A stretch of 64,000 bases of DNA from Oscillospiraceae bacterium. Its GTDB lineage: Bacteria; Bacillota; Clostridia; Oscillospirales; Ruminococcaceae. Location of the stretch: assembly GCA_004554485.1 (NCBI GenBank), contig SFLS01000001.1, positions 34,354 to 98,353 of the forward strand, written 5' to 3'. Numbering within the stretch: position 1 is the stretch's first letter; every line of letters starts with the position of its first letter. The notes beneath the pieces were generated by a model. That model did not search any database, was not told the DNA's origin, and saw only the letters and a list, made by a program, of their open reading frames with translations. Of this stretch, positions 14,454 through 23,876 are shown one piece after another. The position numbers were made by a program, and so were the translations under genes.

Positions 14454-15523
14454 GCGGGATTCTCCCTGCTTTGCAGTTTTTCGGCCTGCTCGTGCGCCAG
14501 CAGCGGCTCCACCAGCAGGTCCAAATCGCCCCCCAGCACGGCATCCAGCCGGTAAAGGGTCAGCTCGATGCGGTGATCGGTGACCCGGTTCTGGGGGAAA
14601 TTGTAGGTGCGGATGCGCCCGCTGCGGTCCCCCGAACCGACCTGCCGGCGGCGGTCGGCGGCGATGGAATCGTTCCGGGCCTGTTCCGCCGCCTGCAGCA
14701 GACGGCTGCGCAGGATTTTCATGGCGCGGTCCTTGTTTTTATACTGGCTGCGCTCATCCTGACATTCCACCACCAGCCCGGTGGGCAGATGGGTGATGCG
14801 GATGGCGGATTCGGTTTTGTTGATGTGCTGGCCGCCCGCCCCGCTGGAGCGGAAGGTATCGATCTTCAGGTCGCGGGGGTCGATGGTGATCTCCACCTCG
14901 TCGGCCTCCGGCAGCACCGCCACGGTGACGGCGGAGGTCTGGATCTTGCCCTGGCTGTCGGTGACCGGCACCCGCTGCACACGGTGGATCCCGCTTTCGA
15001 ACTTTAAGCGGGAAAAAACCTTTTCCCCCTCCACCGAAAAGACGACCTCGCGAAAGCCGCCCAGCTCGGTTTCGCCGGCGTTCATCAGCTCGGTCTGCCA
15101 GCCGCGCGAAGCGGCATACAGACTGTACATCCGGTACAGGTCCGCCGCAAACAGGGCTGCCTCCTCCCCGCCGGTACCGGCCCGCAGCTCCATGATGACG
15201 CTGCGCTCGTCCCGGGGGTCGTGCGGGAGCAGCAGAAGCCGGGCTTCTTCGGAAATGCGGGCGACGGCTTCCTCCGCCTCGGCCTTTTGCTGCGCCGCCA
15301 TGGCGGCCAGTTCCGCATCGTGGGAATACAGCAGCTCCCTGGCTTCGGCAAGGGCTTCCTCCGCCCGGCGCAGGGCCAGATAATGCCGGGAAAGCGGCTC
15401 CAGCTCCTTATATTCCTTCATCATCTGCCGCCAGCGCGCCTGGTCGGCGACGGCCTCCAGCTGGGAAAGCTGCGCGCTCAGCTCCTCGTAGCGGCGGTAT
15501 GCCGCCTGCAATCCTTCTATCAT
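14450..15523 (-). CDS. prfA: Peptide chain release factor 1
   Basis: RF1 recognises UAA and UAG stop codons and triggers peptide release. The 357-residue protein carries the catalytic GGQ in [15 protein letters not shown] and the stop-recognition tripeptide PVT in [14 protein letters not shown], the PxT signature of RF1 (RF2 has SPF). The C-terminal domain is complete. It is second in the operon, 42 bases after the DUF951 gene, and its stop codon overlaps the next start. The neighbour commonly found with prfA, the PrmC methylase gene, is not adjacent here. Confidence 0.97.
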   Translation of the reverse strand: MIEGLQAAYRRYEELSAQLSQLEAVADQARWRQMMKEYKELEPLSRHYLALRRAEEALAEARELLYSHDAELAAMAAQQKAEAEEAVARISEEARLLLLPHDPRDERSVIMELRAGTGGEEAALFAADLYRMYSLYAASRGWQTELMNAGETELGGFREVVFSVEGEKVFSRLKFESGIHRVQRVPVTDSQGKIQTSAVTVAVLPEADEVEITIDPRDLKIDTFRSSGAGGQHINKTESAIRITHLPTGLVVECQDERSQYKNKDRAMKILRSRLLQAAEQARNDSIAADRRRQVGSGDRSGRIRTYNFPQNRVTDHRIELTLYRLDAVLGGDLDLLVEPLLAHEQAEKLQSRENPA

Positions 15524-15565
15524 AGCTTTCTTCTCCCTCCTGCGTCAGTTCGGCTGCAGGGGGCG

Positions 15566-15754
15566 CTACGGCTCCTCGGGCCGGATGATCTTTTTGATAT
15601 GGCGCTCCGCCTTGGCGCGGGGGATCATGACCTCCCGCCCGCAGGTACGGCAGACCAGCTTGAAATCCATGCCGCTGCGGGTGACGGTGAATTCCCCGCC
15701 GCCGCAGGGGTGCTTCTTTTTCATCTGCAGGATATCGCCGACGCGCACATCCAT
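15566..15754 (-). CDS. DUF951 family small protein
   Basis: A 62-residue protein beginning MDVRVGDILQMKKKHPCGG. The family is widespread in Firmicutes and has no assigned function. Visible features are one HPCGG and a CRTCG pair (three cysteines, a possible metal knuckle) and a basic C-terminus (RAKAERHIKKII), which would suit binding to nucleic acid; that is inference. The ATG at 15754 has GGAGGAG upstream, so the longer reading frame upstream is not used. It is the first gene of the operon with prfA, tsaC, coaE and the aminopeptidase. Confidence 0.88.
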   Translation of the reverse strand: MDVRVGDILQMKKKHPCGGGEFTVTRSGMDFKLVCRTCGREVMIPRAKAERHIKKIIRPEEP

Positions 15755-15802
15755 AAAAAAGCTCCTCCTTCTCCCCCAGCTTTGGCCGGTGAGTGATTTT
15801 AT

Positions 15803-15831
15803 ATTATAGCACGGGGAAAGCGCATTTGCAA
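15803..15831 (-). promoter_or_regulatory. Promoter of the DUF951-prfA operon
   Basis: Minus strand TTGCAA, a 17-base spacer, then TATAAT, about 45 bases before the DUF951 start. A divergent gene begins at 15904. Confidence 0.85.
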
Positions 15832-15903
15832 TCGGGGCGCAGGGCATAGCGGCGGCCCCCGGCGAATATAGATAAAGCATACGGGCAAACAGGAGGGTAA
15901 AGC

Positions 15904-16836
15904 ATGGGATATTACTGGCCGGAGGGAACGCTGCTGGAAACGGAGGAAAACGCATATTACCTGCAAAACGAGGAAACGCTGCGCTGCGCCATGCGGATCG
16001 GGCAGATCCTGGAGGGACGGGCGCTGCTGTGTGACTATAACCACAACCTCATCGTCGACCTGGGCTGCTGCCGGGGCGTCATCCCCCGGGAGGAGGGGGC
16101 GCTGGGCATCCGGGAGCAGACGGTGCGGGATATCGCGATCATTTCCCGGGTGAACAAGCCGGTGGCCTTTCTGGTGACGGCGGTAGAATACGACGAAAGC
16201 GGCGCGCTGCGCCCGGTGCTTTCCCGCCGGGCGGCCCAGCTGCGCTGCCGGACGGAATATATCGAGCGGCTGACCCCGGGAGAGATCATCCCGGCGCGGG
16301 TGACCCACCTGGAAAACTTCGGCTGCTTTGTGGATATCGGGTGCGGACTGCCCTCCCTTATCAGCATCGACCAGATCTCGGTTTCCCGCATCAGCCACCC
16401 GCGGGACCGCTTTGCGGTGGGGGAAAGCATCTACGCCGTGGTAAAAGAGGTGGAGCCGGAGGGCCGGGTACAGCTGACCCACAAGGAGCTGCTGGGCACC
16501 TGGGCGGAAAACGCCGCGCTGTTCCTGCCCGGCGAAACGGTGGCCGGGGTGATCCGCAGCGTGGAGGACTACGGGGTATTTGTGGAGCTGACCCCCAACC
16601 TGGCGGGACTGGCGGAGCCCTGCGAGGGGGTGCGCCCCGGGCAGCACGCCGGGGTGTATATCAAGAGCATTCTGCCGGAAAAGATGAAGATCAAGCTGAT
16701 CATCGTGGACGCCTTTGACGCGCCCTACGCCCCCCAGCCGGTACAGTATTTCCTTACCGAGGGGCATATGGAGCGCTGGCGCTATTCCCCGCCGGAGTGT
16801 GCCCGCGTGGTGGAAACGGTATTTGCCGGGCGCTGA
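15904..16836 (+). CDS. S1 RNA-binding domain protein
   Basis: A 310-residue protein built of S1-like OB folds. A diverged first copy lies around residues 35-100, a clear second at about 126-198 (VTHLENFGCFVDIGCG), and a third from about 212 (IRSVEDYGVFVELTPN). Clostridial homologues are often annotated as S1-like proteins or ribosomal protein S1 homologues. RNA binding is expected, but the target is unknown. A good ribosome site (AGGAGGG) precedes the ATG. It is divergent from the prfA operon and convergent with the lipoprotein gene, so it is probably a single-gene unit. Confidence 0.88.
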   Translation: MGYYWPEGTLLETEENAYYLQNEETLRCAMRIGQILEGRALLCDYNHNLIVDLGCCRGVIPREEGALGIREQTVRDIAIISRVNKPVAFLVTAVEYDESGALRPVLSRRAAQLRCRTEYIERLTPGEIIPARVTHLENFGCFVDIGCGLPSLISIDQISVSRISHPRDRFAVGESIYAVVKEVEPEGRVQLTHKELLGTWAENAALFLPGETVAGVIRSVEDYGVFVELTPNLAGLAEPCEGVRPGQHAGVYIKSILPEKMKIKLIIVDAFDAPYAPQPVQYFLTEGHMERWRYSPPECARVVETVFAGR

Positions 16837-16854
16837 GCGGCGCCCCGGAGCGAG

Positions 16855-16892
16855 AAAAAGCGCCGGAAAGAAGCCAAGACTTCTTTCCGGCG
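16855..16892 (-). terminator. Terminator between S1-domain gene and lipoprotein gene
   Basis: A 13-bp perfect stem (CGCCGGAAAGAAG with its complement, six-base loop) is followed by TTTTT on the minus strand, so it ends the lipoprotein transcript. The S1-domain gene stops just before it and may use the same hairpin in the other direction. Confidence 0.88.
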
Positions 16893-16902
16893 CCTTGCCG
16901 GT

Positions 16903-18597
16903 TTACGGGCAGACCGCCGGCGCCAGGATGCGGGCGTTGCCGGAGGCCAGGATATACTCCTCCTGCTGCTGCAGCTCATCGCTGAGCAGCAAAACGGCGC
17001 TGTAGGGATTTTCCGGGGTAAAGGAGATAAGCGGAGCGCTTTGCCCGAACGCGGTGACGGTAAAGGACAGGCGGGCGGTCAGCCACATTTCCGCCGCAAG
17101 CCGCGGCAGGGCCGACCGGATCTCCTGGGGCAGATCCCCCAGCGCCAGCAGCGTCCCGCCGCTGACCTGCGCCGAGGCGCAAAGCAGCGGGCAGCTCTCC
17201 CGACCGGGGCCGAGCAGCAGTTCGCCTCCCGACTGGGACAGCGCTCCGGCAAGGTCCAGCGCGTCGCCCCCGGACAGGACGGTGATACTGCCGCCGGTGA
17301 CGGTCATATCGCCGGTCTCCTCCACGGTACCGGACTGCTCCGCCGTTTGGCGGCCGCCGCCAAGGCAGATGCCTTTTTCCGCCGTATGCAGGGTAAGCGC
17401 GCCGTCCATAACGGTAAGGTCTGCGGCCAGCAGACCGCGCCGGGCGCTCCGGACCAACACCTCGCCTCCGGAGAGGGCCGCCGTGCCGGCGCAGTATAGG
17501 GCGTCATCGCCGCCGGAAAGGGTGATACGGCTGCCTGCCAGCGCCGCGCTGCCCTGGGAATACAGGGCGTCATCGGAGCAATCCAGGGTGATGCTGCCGC
17601 CGGTGAGGACGAGCTGCCGCCCCGCGGCAAGGCCCCGGGCCGTGGCACAGACGGGCGGCTCCCGCCGCGGGAGCGCCGCGGCCTCCTCCGCCGCCGTTTC
17701 CGCTTCGGGCTCTTCTTGCGGCAGGCCGCCCCAGACGCCCCAGCTTTCCGCCGTTTCGCCGTAGCTGCGGTTTGCGCTGCCGCCGCCCGTGCGGACGCGG
17801 TATTCGCCCCCCGTGACGGAAAGCACACCGGCCGCCGTGATCCCATCGCCGCCCGCGGTCACATCGACCCGGCCGTTGGACAGGGAGATATTGCCCCCGC
17901 CGCTGCCGGCGGCAGGAGCGGACAGCCCGACGCCTCCGCAGGTGAGCGTCAGCCGGCCGTCGCGGATAACAAGGCTCTGCTCCCCGATGAGACCGTCCCG
18001 CCAGGCGGTGACGGCGATATTGCCCCCGTCCACGGCCAGGCGGCCCCGGCTGCAGACGGCATCGGCGTGGGAGGCGGCAACGGTAAGGCTTCCGCCGCCG
18101 GTAATGAGCAGGTCGCCGGCCGTCCAGATGACGGCATCCTGGCCGGCGCCGCTGGTATACAGATAATTTTCACCATCGGTGAGGGTGCTTTCGGTTCCCT
18201 CCTCCAGCAGCACCACCACGGTACCCGCCCCCTGTGACAGAATGGCGGGGCCGCGTTCGCAGTGCATATTGACGCTGCGCAGCACCAGGCGCGCCGTTTC
18301 TCCTGCCGGCACATCAATGACAAGCTGGGCGTTTTGCAGGCTGCCGCTGAGCAGGTAGGTGCCCCCCTGTGATAGGGTGACGCGGGAGGAGGACGCCGTA
18401 ACCGCCGGGGCGTTGCTGATGACCGAATCCATATTGAACTGCAGGATATAATAAGGCTCCTCCTGCCAGCCGGAATGATCGGCCGTCAGGACATCCTGCG
18501 ACGCCTCCTGCGGATTCTGCGGCGCCTGTGTGCCGCTGCAGCCGGCCAGCAGCATCAGCAGCGCCGCCAACAGCGCCGCCGTTCCCTTGTATCTCAT
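16903..18597 (-). CDS. Beta-helix carbohydrate-binding lipoprotein (DUF4353/Cthe_2159-like)
   Basis: A 564-residue surface lipoprotein: signal peptide with lipobox LLAGC (Cys about residue 20), then many imperfect repeats rich in Gly, Ser and Asp (LLITGGGSLTVAASHADAV, ITLDCSDDALYSQGSAAL, VLSGGDALDLAGAL). These are the rungs of a right-handed parallel beta helix. The family includes Cthe_2159 of Clostridium thermocellum, a polygalacturonate-binding protein, hence the name. A pectin-like ligand is plausible but unproven here. It has its own promoter (18624-18652) and terminator. It sits beside the TetR/RND genes but appears to be a separate unit. Confidence 0.85.
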   Translation of the reverse strand: MRYKGTAALLAALLMLLAGCSGTQAPQNPQEASQDVLTADHSGWQEEPYYILQFNMDSVISNAPAVTASSSRVTLSQGGTYLLSGSLQNAQLVIDVPAGETARLVLRSVNMHCERGPAILSQGAGTVVVLLEEGTESTLTDGENYLYTSGAGQDAVIWTAGDLLITGGGSLTVAASHADAVCSRGRLAVDGGNIAVTAWRDGLIGEQSLVIRDGRLTLTCGGVGLSAPAAGSGGGNISLSNGRVDVTAGGDGITAAGVLSVTGGEYRVRTGGGSANRSYGETAESWGVWGGLPQEEPEAETAAEEAAALPRREPPVCATARGLAAGRQLVLTGGSITLDCSDDALYSQGSAALAGSRITLSGGDDALYCAGTAALSGGEVLVRSARRGLLAADLTVMDGALTLHTAEKGICLGGGRQTAEQSGTVEETGDMTVTGGSITVLSGGDALDLAGALSQSGGELLLGPGRESCPLLCASAQVSGGTLLALGDLPQEIRSALPRLAAEMWLTARLSFTVTAFGQSAPLISFTPENPYSAVLLLSDELQQQEEYILASGNARILAPAVCP

Positions 18598-18623
18598 CGG
18601 TCTTCGCCCCTTTCCTTTGCTTT

Positions 18624-18652
18624 ATCATACCGCAGAACGCAAAAAAGTGCAA
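18624..18652 (-). promoter_or_regulatory. Promoter of the beta-helix lipoprotein gene
   Basis: Minus strand TTGCAC, a 17-base spacer, then TATGAT, about 27 bases upstream of the start codon. Confidence 0.82.
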
Positions 18653-18662
18653 ACCCGTTTCC

Positions 18663-18709
18663 GCGACAAAAGCCGCCGGTCCTCCCCCTGAAGCGGCGAG
18701 AAAACCGGC
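18663..18709 (-). terminator. Probable terminator after the RND-tetR unit
   Basis: CCGCCGGT and ACCGGCGG pair across a long loop just after the TetR stop codon, followed by CTTTTG on the minus strand. The loop is long and the T-run short, so it is probably a modest terminator. Confidence 0.5.
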
Positions 18710-18719
18710 GGACGGTGCT

Positions 18720-19316
18720 TTATTGCAGGGCCAGCAGGTACATCCGGCGGCAATCGGCCAGGGCGGGGACGATCTCCTGCTCCTGCTGTTCGCACAGGGC
18801 GACACGCAGCAGAAAGGCGGTGATGCAGCCGACACCCACCATGGAAAGATAAGCGGCGGACGGGATGCGCGGCGCCAGCCCCTCCTGCACGGCGGATTCG
18901 GTGAGGCAGAGCATGACGCTTTCCACCATGCGGCGGATCTCGGCGCGCTCCCCGGGAGTGCCGTAGAGATTCTGCAGCACCGGGGCGGACAAGCCCTGCT
19001 CCGGCAGATGGGCGAGGAACACCTCGCCGCACTGCAGCAGCTGCCGGGCGGCTTCCTCCACGACCTGCCAGCGGGCCTCGAAGCCCCGCGCCGCGGAAAG
19101 CCTGCCGTACAGCTCCTGATACCCCTGCGCGCGGCTGTACAGCACCGCATCCCGCAAAAGATCCTCCCGGGAGGGGAAATATTCGTAGATGGTGCCCTTG
19201 CCGATGCCGGCGGCTTCGGCAATCTCCGAAACCTTGAGCTCGGCCAGACGGCGTCCCTGTTCCACCAGGCTGAACACGGCATGAAAGATCGCGGCTTTTT
19301 TCTCCGGCAGACTCAT
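18720..19316 (-). CDS. TetR family transcriptional regulator
   Basis: A 198-residue regulator. The N-terminal helix-turn-helix is clear at about residues 27-48 (KVSEIAEAAGIGKGTIYEYF), followed by a helical ligand-binding domain. The start codon overlaps the stop of the upstream RND exporter gene (ATGA), so the two are translated together. A perfect palindrome (23731-23750) lies just after the promoter of this pair, where a TetR protein would block transcription. The likely role is autorepression and repression of the exporter, released by an exported substrate; the ligand is unknown. Confidence 0.92.
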   Translation of the reverse strand: MSLPEKKAAIFHAVFSLVEQGRRLAELKVSEIAEAAGIGKGTIYEYFPSREDLLRDAVLYSRAQGYQELYGRLSAARGFEARWQVVEEAARQLLQCGEVFLAHLPEQGLSAPVLQNLYGTPGERAEIRRMVESVMLCLTESAVQEGLAPRIPSAAYLSMVGVGCITAFLLRVALCEQQEQEIVPALADCRRMYLLALQ

Positions 19317-22300
19317 TGCTCCGTCACCTCCTCAATGACGACTTTCTTCAGATCTTTTTTCAGGAAAATATCGTAGATGGCGGGGACGACAAACAGGGTG
19401 AGCAGCGTGGCGTAGGACAGCCCCCCGATGGTAACGATGGCCAGCGGCTGCAGCATATCGCCGCCGGAACCAAGCCCCAGCGCCATGGTGAACAGACCGA
19501 AAACGGTGGTCATGGCGGTCATCAGAATGGGACGGATGCGGTCGCGGCCGGTCCGGACGAGCGCCTCGGTGCGGTCCATGCCCTCCAGCCGCAGCTGATT
19601 GACATAATCGACGAACACGATGCCGTTGTTGACGACAACGCCGGCCAGCATCAAAAAGCCCAGCATGGCGATGACCGAAAGCTCCTTTCCGGTGATCCAC
19701 AGGGCCAGCAGGCCACCGGTGAAGGCCAGCGGAATGGTGAACAGCACGATAAAGGGCGAAAGCAGCGACTGGAACTGCGCCGTCATGATGAGATAGATGA
19801 GCACGACGGCCAGGGCGATCATCAGCACCAGGTCGCCCATGGTGGAGGAGATCATCTCGTTTTCGCCCTCCAGGGCAAAGGTATAGCCCTCCGGCATCTC
19901 GTAATCGGCCAGCCGCTTTTCCACCTCGCGGCTGACCAGGCCGATGTTGGAGCCTTCGGCGATGGCGGCGGTGACGGTGATGGTGCGGGCCTGGTTTTCC
20001 CGGTTGATGGCGGTGGGAGAGGCTCCCTCCCCGATGGCGGCGATCTCCGACAGGCGCACCTCGCACTCCTCGTTGTTTTTGGTGCCGGTGATCATCAGCT
20101 CCGGCAGTGTCTCCCGGGTGGTGAGCCCGGCGGCATCCGGCACCACCACGACCGGCAGGTCGTTGCCCTCCACCGAGAGGGTGGTGGCGGAGGTTTCGGC
20201 CCGGATGGCGACAGCCACCTGCTGGTAGACCTGCGCGACGGTAAGGCCGTATTCCGCCGCCTTGCTTTTATCCACCGTGACACGCACCTCGATGCTGCCG
20301 TCCTCCTGCCCGTCGCTGACCGCAGCAATCCCCTCCACGCCGGAGAGACATTCGGCCAGCCCGGCGGCGGTTTGGCGCAGGGTATCCATATCGTCGCCGG
20401 TGACGGCCAGCCGGATCCCGCTGCCGCCGGTCATCATGCTCATATCCATGGTGGAGCCGTTGGCGGTGACGGTGCAGTCCAGGTCGGCGGTGGCTTCTTC
20501 AATGCGGCGCGCGATCTGCTGGCTGGATTCGCTGCGCTCCTCCCCCAGCAGCACATAGATGGAAAGGCTGCTGCCCCCGCCCATCAGGCTTTGGGATTCC
20601 ATGGCGCCGACGGTGGAGACCCCCTCGACCGAAAGGATGCGCTCCAGCACGGTATCGCACATGGCGCGGCTTTCTTCGGTGGTGGCCTCCTGCGGCATTT
20701 CGATGGAGACCGAAACCTGGGGGCTATCCATTTCCGGCATAAAGGCGGTGCCCATGGAAACGGCCAGCAGCGCGCTGACGATCAGCAGCGCCACCGCCCC
20801 CAGCAGAACGGGGAGCTTGTGCCGCAGCACCCGCCGCAGCAGCGTTTCGTAGCCGGCGATCATCCGCTCCAGCAGACGGTTGGGCCGGACGGCGGCGGTT
20901 TCGCCGGTGAGGATCTTGCCCGAAAGGGCCGGCACCAACGTCAGGGCGACCAACAGGCTGGCGCCCAGCGAATAGGCAATGGTAAGGCCCATATCCGCAA
21001 AGAGCTGGCGGGTCAGGCCGCCGGTGAACAGAATGGGGGCGAAAACGCAGACGGTGGTAAGGGTAGAGGCGGTGATGGCCCCGGCAATCTGGCGGCAGCC
21101 GTGGACCGCCGCCGTGGCGGCATTGTAGCCCAGCTGGCGCAGACGGTAGATATTTTCGATGGCGACGATGCTGTTATCCACCAGCATGCCGACGCCCAGC
21201 GCCAGACCGGAAAGCGAGATGATATTGAGGGTGACGCCCGAAAAATACATAAGCACCACCGCCAGCAGCAGGCTGACGGGGATACTGAGCGCCACGATAA
21301 CGGTGGGGCGGAAATCCCGCAGGAACAGCAGGAGGATGACGACCGCCAGAAGCGCGCCCAGCAGCAGGTTTTCCAGCACCGAGCTGATGACCAGATCGAT
21401 GTACTGGCCCTGGTCGCTGAGGGCGGTAAGGTGCAGGCCGGGATAGCGCTCCTGCAGCTTTTCCATGGCGGCGTAGAGGTTATCGCAGGCGCCGGAGGTG
21501 GAGGCGATGGAGGATTTCTGGACGGTGAGCAGCACGCCGTCGTTGCCGTTGATCTTGGCGTACAGCTCCTCGGAATTATCCGCCATCCGCACCGCGGCGA
21601 TATCGGTCAGGCGGATCTCGCCGATCTCTCCGACATCGTAACGGAACAGCACCCAATTTTCCAGTTCCTCCAGGCTTTGGAACTTTTCCCCGACCTTGAG
21701 GGCGGTCTGGCCCTCCTCGCTTTGGATATAGCCGGCGGGCATGGAAAAGTTCTGCGCCATCATCATCTGGGAGATCATCGACTGGGTGAGGATACCGTCC
21801 AGACCGGCCTGCTTGTAGGCGGCGTCCCGCTGCTGGCGGAACTCCTCCTCGGCGGAATCCAGCGCCTGCTCCGCCTGCTGCAGCTGCAGCGTCGCCAGAA
21901 TGAGCTGCTCGGAAAGCTCCAGCTTGCCGGTCTCCAGCTCGGTCTGCGCCTTATCCAGCTGGGAAAGGGCGGCATCCAGCTCCTTCTGGCTGGCCCGGGC
22001 GGTTTCCAGCTCCTTTTTCAGCTCCGGGATGCGGGGTTCCAGCGCGCTGATGGCGGATTCCAGCTCCGCGATGGAGCCGTAGTTCTGATTGACGGTATCG
22101 TGTACCTCTACCCAGTTGTTGATAGCAGCCAGCTTGGCGGCATCTCCGCCGGCGAGTGCCTCGATGGCATCCTCATTGGCAGTAAGGTCGGCTTCGTATT
22201 GGGTAATATCTGCTTCGGCAGTCGCTTTGGCGTCTTTGGCTTCGAGCAAAGCCGTCTTTTCGGCCTCGGCGGCCGCAAGTGCTTCTTCGGCATCGGCCAG

Positions 22301-23674
22301 CGTTTCGGCGGCTGCGGCGATGGCAGGGTCATTCTCAAGGATATAGGCATCCTTTTCGGCTTCGATGGCCTCGACAACGGCACGCGCCGCAGCAAGATCC
22401 TGCTCTTTGGTGCGGATCGCCGCCTGCAGCACCGACAGTTCTACGGGGTCGGTCTCGGCTGCCAGTTCATCCTGCAGCAACTGCAGTTCCCCTTCCAGTT
22501 TGGTCACCTCGGCACGGGCTTCGGTCTCACGGTCGAGCAGTTCCTGCCAGCCGGGGTCGCCTGCCATATTGCCCTCGCCGGCCGCAACCGCGGCATCGTA
22601 GGCGGTACGGGCATCATCGCGCACCTTGGTGGCCGCGGTGATGTCGGCATCCAGTTCGGCTTCGGTCTTGGTGATCTCTTCCAAAGTCGCTTCGGCCGCA
22701 GCCAAAGTCGCTTCGGCGGTGATGAGATCCTGCTTTAACTGATTGCGGGCAGCATACAGCGCCTGCAGCTGCAGATAATCGACATTGCCCAGCAGATCAG
22801 CGGTCTTGGTTTCGGAGTCATAGTAGTTCTTTTTGAGTTCGACCATATCATCGTACTGGTCGAGAATGCCCTGCAGGGCAGCCACTTCGACATTGGTGAC
22901 GGTGGAGCCCATGCTGATCTGCTCGCGGGTGGATTCCAGCTGCTGGGCGGCTTCTACCAGCTGCCCGTAGGCCGTGCCGCTTTGCTCCTCCAGCTTCTTT
23001 TTGCCGTCATTCAGCTCCCGGCGGGCCTTTTTCAGCTCCTGCTCGGCATCGGCCAGCGTGCTGCTGACGGCGCGCAGCACCTTACTGTTGAGCGCGTCGA
23101 TCTTCTCCTGATCCAGTTCGACCCGGATCTGGCTTTCCACCAGGCCGCTGCCGGTGACCGAGGCAACGCCGTCCACCCGCTCCAACGCCGGAATGACCGT
23201 TTCGGCGGTAAAGCGGGAAAGCGCCTCCCGCTGCATTCCATCGCTGTCCACCGCCAGCACCATAATGGGCAGCATATCGGGATTCAGCTTCATCAGTACC
23301 GGACTGCCGGCGCCTTCCGGCAGCGAGCCGGCGATCTGATCCAGGCTGGCGCTCATTTCGATCATGGCGGAATCCATGCCGGTACCTTCTTCAAATTCCA
23401 GCACCACGATGCTGACGTTTTCCTGCGAAACGCTGGTGATGTTCTTGACCCCGCCGGTGGTGGCCAGCGCCGATTCCAGCGCCTTGGTCACGCTTTGCTC
23501 CACCTGCTCCGGGCTGGCGCCTGCGTATGTGGTGTAAGCGATGACATAGGGCAGGTCCATGCTGGGCAGCAGGTCTGTGGTCATGTTGATGAACGACATG
23601 ACACCGAGAATGAGCGCCAGCACGACGCAGATGAAGATGGTCATCGGTCTTTTGACACTGAGGCGGGAAAGCAT
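19313..23674 (-). CDS. RND family exporter with large coiled-coil insertion
   Basis: A 1453-residue RND permease, about 400 residues longer than usual (near 1030). TM1 is residues 10-31, and the porter domain begins normally (LLPSMDLPYVIAYTTYAGAS). From about residue 205 to 625 there is a long Glu/Lys/Ala-rich coiled coil in an extracytoplasmic position, after which the porter fold and TM2-12 follow to ITVGGLSYATLL-like C-terminal helices. In a one-membrane cell this insertion could take the part of an adaptor. The start (MLSRLSVKRP) is chosen at 23674 because an RND N-terminus begins there and GGAG lies upstream; the frame continues 26 codons further through the operator. It is cotranscribed with tetR. 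The codons for roughly residues 258-531 look different from the flanks. Confidence 0.92.
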   Translation of the reverse strand: MLSRLSVKRPMTIFICVVLALILGVMSFINMTTDLLPSMDLPYVIAYTTYAGASPEQVEQSVTKALESALATTGGVKNITSVSQENVSIVVLEFEEGTGMDSAMIEMSASLDQIAGSLPEGAGSPVLMKLNPDMLPIMVLAVDSDGMQREALSRFTAETVIPALERVDGVASVTGSGLVESQIRVELDQEKIDALNSKVLRAVSSTLADAEQELKKARRELNDGKKKLEEQSGTAYGQLVEAAQQLESTREQISMGSTVTNVEVAALQGILDQYDDMVELKKNYYDSETKTADLLGNVDYLQLQALYAARNQLKQDLITAEATLAAAEATLEEITKTEAELDADITAATKVRDDARTAYDAAVAAGEGNMAGDPGWQELLDRETEARAEVTKLEGELQLLQDELAAETDPVELSVLQAAIRTKEQDLAAARAVVEAIEAEKDAYILENDPAIAAAAETLADAEEALAAAEAEKTALLEAKDAKATAEADITQYEADLTANEDAIEALAGGDAAKLAAINNWVEVHDTVNQNYGSIAELESAISALEPRIPELKKELETARASQKELDAALSQLDKAQTELETGKLELSEQLILATLQLQQAEQALDSAEEEFRQQRDAAYKQAGLDGILTQSMISQMMMAQNFSMPAGYIQSEEGQTALKVGEKFQSLEELENWVLFRYDVGEIGEIRLTDIAAVRMADNSEELYAKINGNDGVLLTVQKSSIASTSGACDNLYAAMEKLQERYPGLHLTALSDQGQYIDLVISSVLENLLLGALLAVVILLLFLRDFRPTVIVALSIPVSLLLAVVLMYFSGVTLNIISLSGLALGVGMLVDNSIVAIENIYRLRQLGYNAATAAVHGCRQIAGAITASTLTTVCVFAPILFTGGLTRQLFADMGLTIAYSLGASLLVALTLVPALSGKILTGETAAVRPNRLLERMIAGYETLLRRVLRHKLPVLLGAVALLIVSALLAVSMGTAFMPEMDSPQVSVSIEMPQEATTEESRAMCDTVLERILSVEGVSTVGAMESQSLMGGGSSLSIYVLLGEERSESSQQIARRIEEATADLDCTVTANGSTMDMSMMTGGSGIRLAVTGDDMDTLRQTAAGLAECLSGVEGIAAVSDGQEDGSIEVRVTVDKSKAAEYGLTVAQVYQQVAVAIRAETSATTLSVEGNDLPVVVVPDAAGLTTRETLPELMITGTKNNEECEVRLSEIAAIGEGASPTAINRENQARTITVTAAIAEGSNIGLVSREVEKRLADYEMPEGYTFALEGENEMISSTMGDLVLMIALAVVLIYLIMTAQFQSLLSPFIVLFTIPLAFTGGLLALWITGKELSVIAMLGFLMLAGVVVNNGIVFVDYVNQLRLEGMDRTEALVRTGRDRIRPILMTAMTTVFGLFTMALGLGSGGDMLQPLAIVTIGGLSYATLLTLFVVPAIYDIFLKKDLKKVVIEEVTEQ

Positions 23675-23730
23675 AGGGCAGTCTCCATTTTGGGAAAGTA
23701 GGGCGGCGGACAGGGCGGCCGTTTTTCGCC

Positions 23731-23750
23731 GACCGACCGGTCGGTCGGTC
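23731..23750 (-). promoter_or_regulatory. TetR-type operator
   Basis: The core ACCGACCGGTCGGT is a perfect 14-base palindrome within a run of GACC/GGTC units. It begins about 13 bases downstream of the -10 box and precedes the RND start. Sequences of this form are typical TetR-family operators, and the TetR gene is the last gene of the same transcript. Confidence 0.85.
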
Positions 23751-23763
23751 ATTTTCTGCTACT

Positions 23764-23791
23764 ATTTTATCGCAGATCCGGCGAATTGCAA
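23764..23791 (-). promoter_or_regulatory. Promoter of the RND-tetR unit
   Basis: Minus strand TTGCAA, a 16-base spacer, then TAAAAT. The operator palindrome overlaps the expected start of transcription. Confidence 0.75.
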
Positions 23792-23846
23792 GAGCCCAAG
23801 TATTAACATACTGTAAAAGATATAGCATCGCAGGCGGGCTTTGTGT

Positions 23847-23852
23847 TATAAT
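23847..23852 (+). promoter_or_regulatory. -10 box of the two-component operon
   Basis: A consensus TATAAT lies about 155 bases before the response regulator gene. No convincing -35 box is seen, which would fit an activated promoter. The GC-rich cloverleaf element lies between this box and the gene. Confidence 0.55.
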
Positions 23853-23876
23853 GATGGCAAAGTGCAAAATCCGGGT

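Noticed and set aside
19316..22738. A 1140-codon open frame on the plus strand opposite the RND gene
   Set aside because: It is antisense to a clear RND exporter, rich in Gln, His and Asp as expected from the coiled-coil complement.
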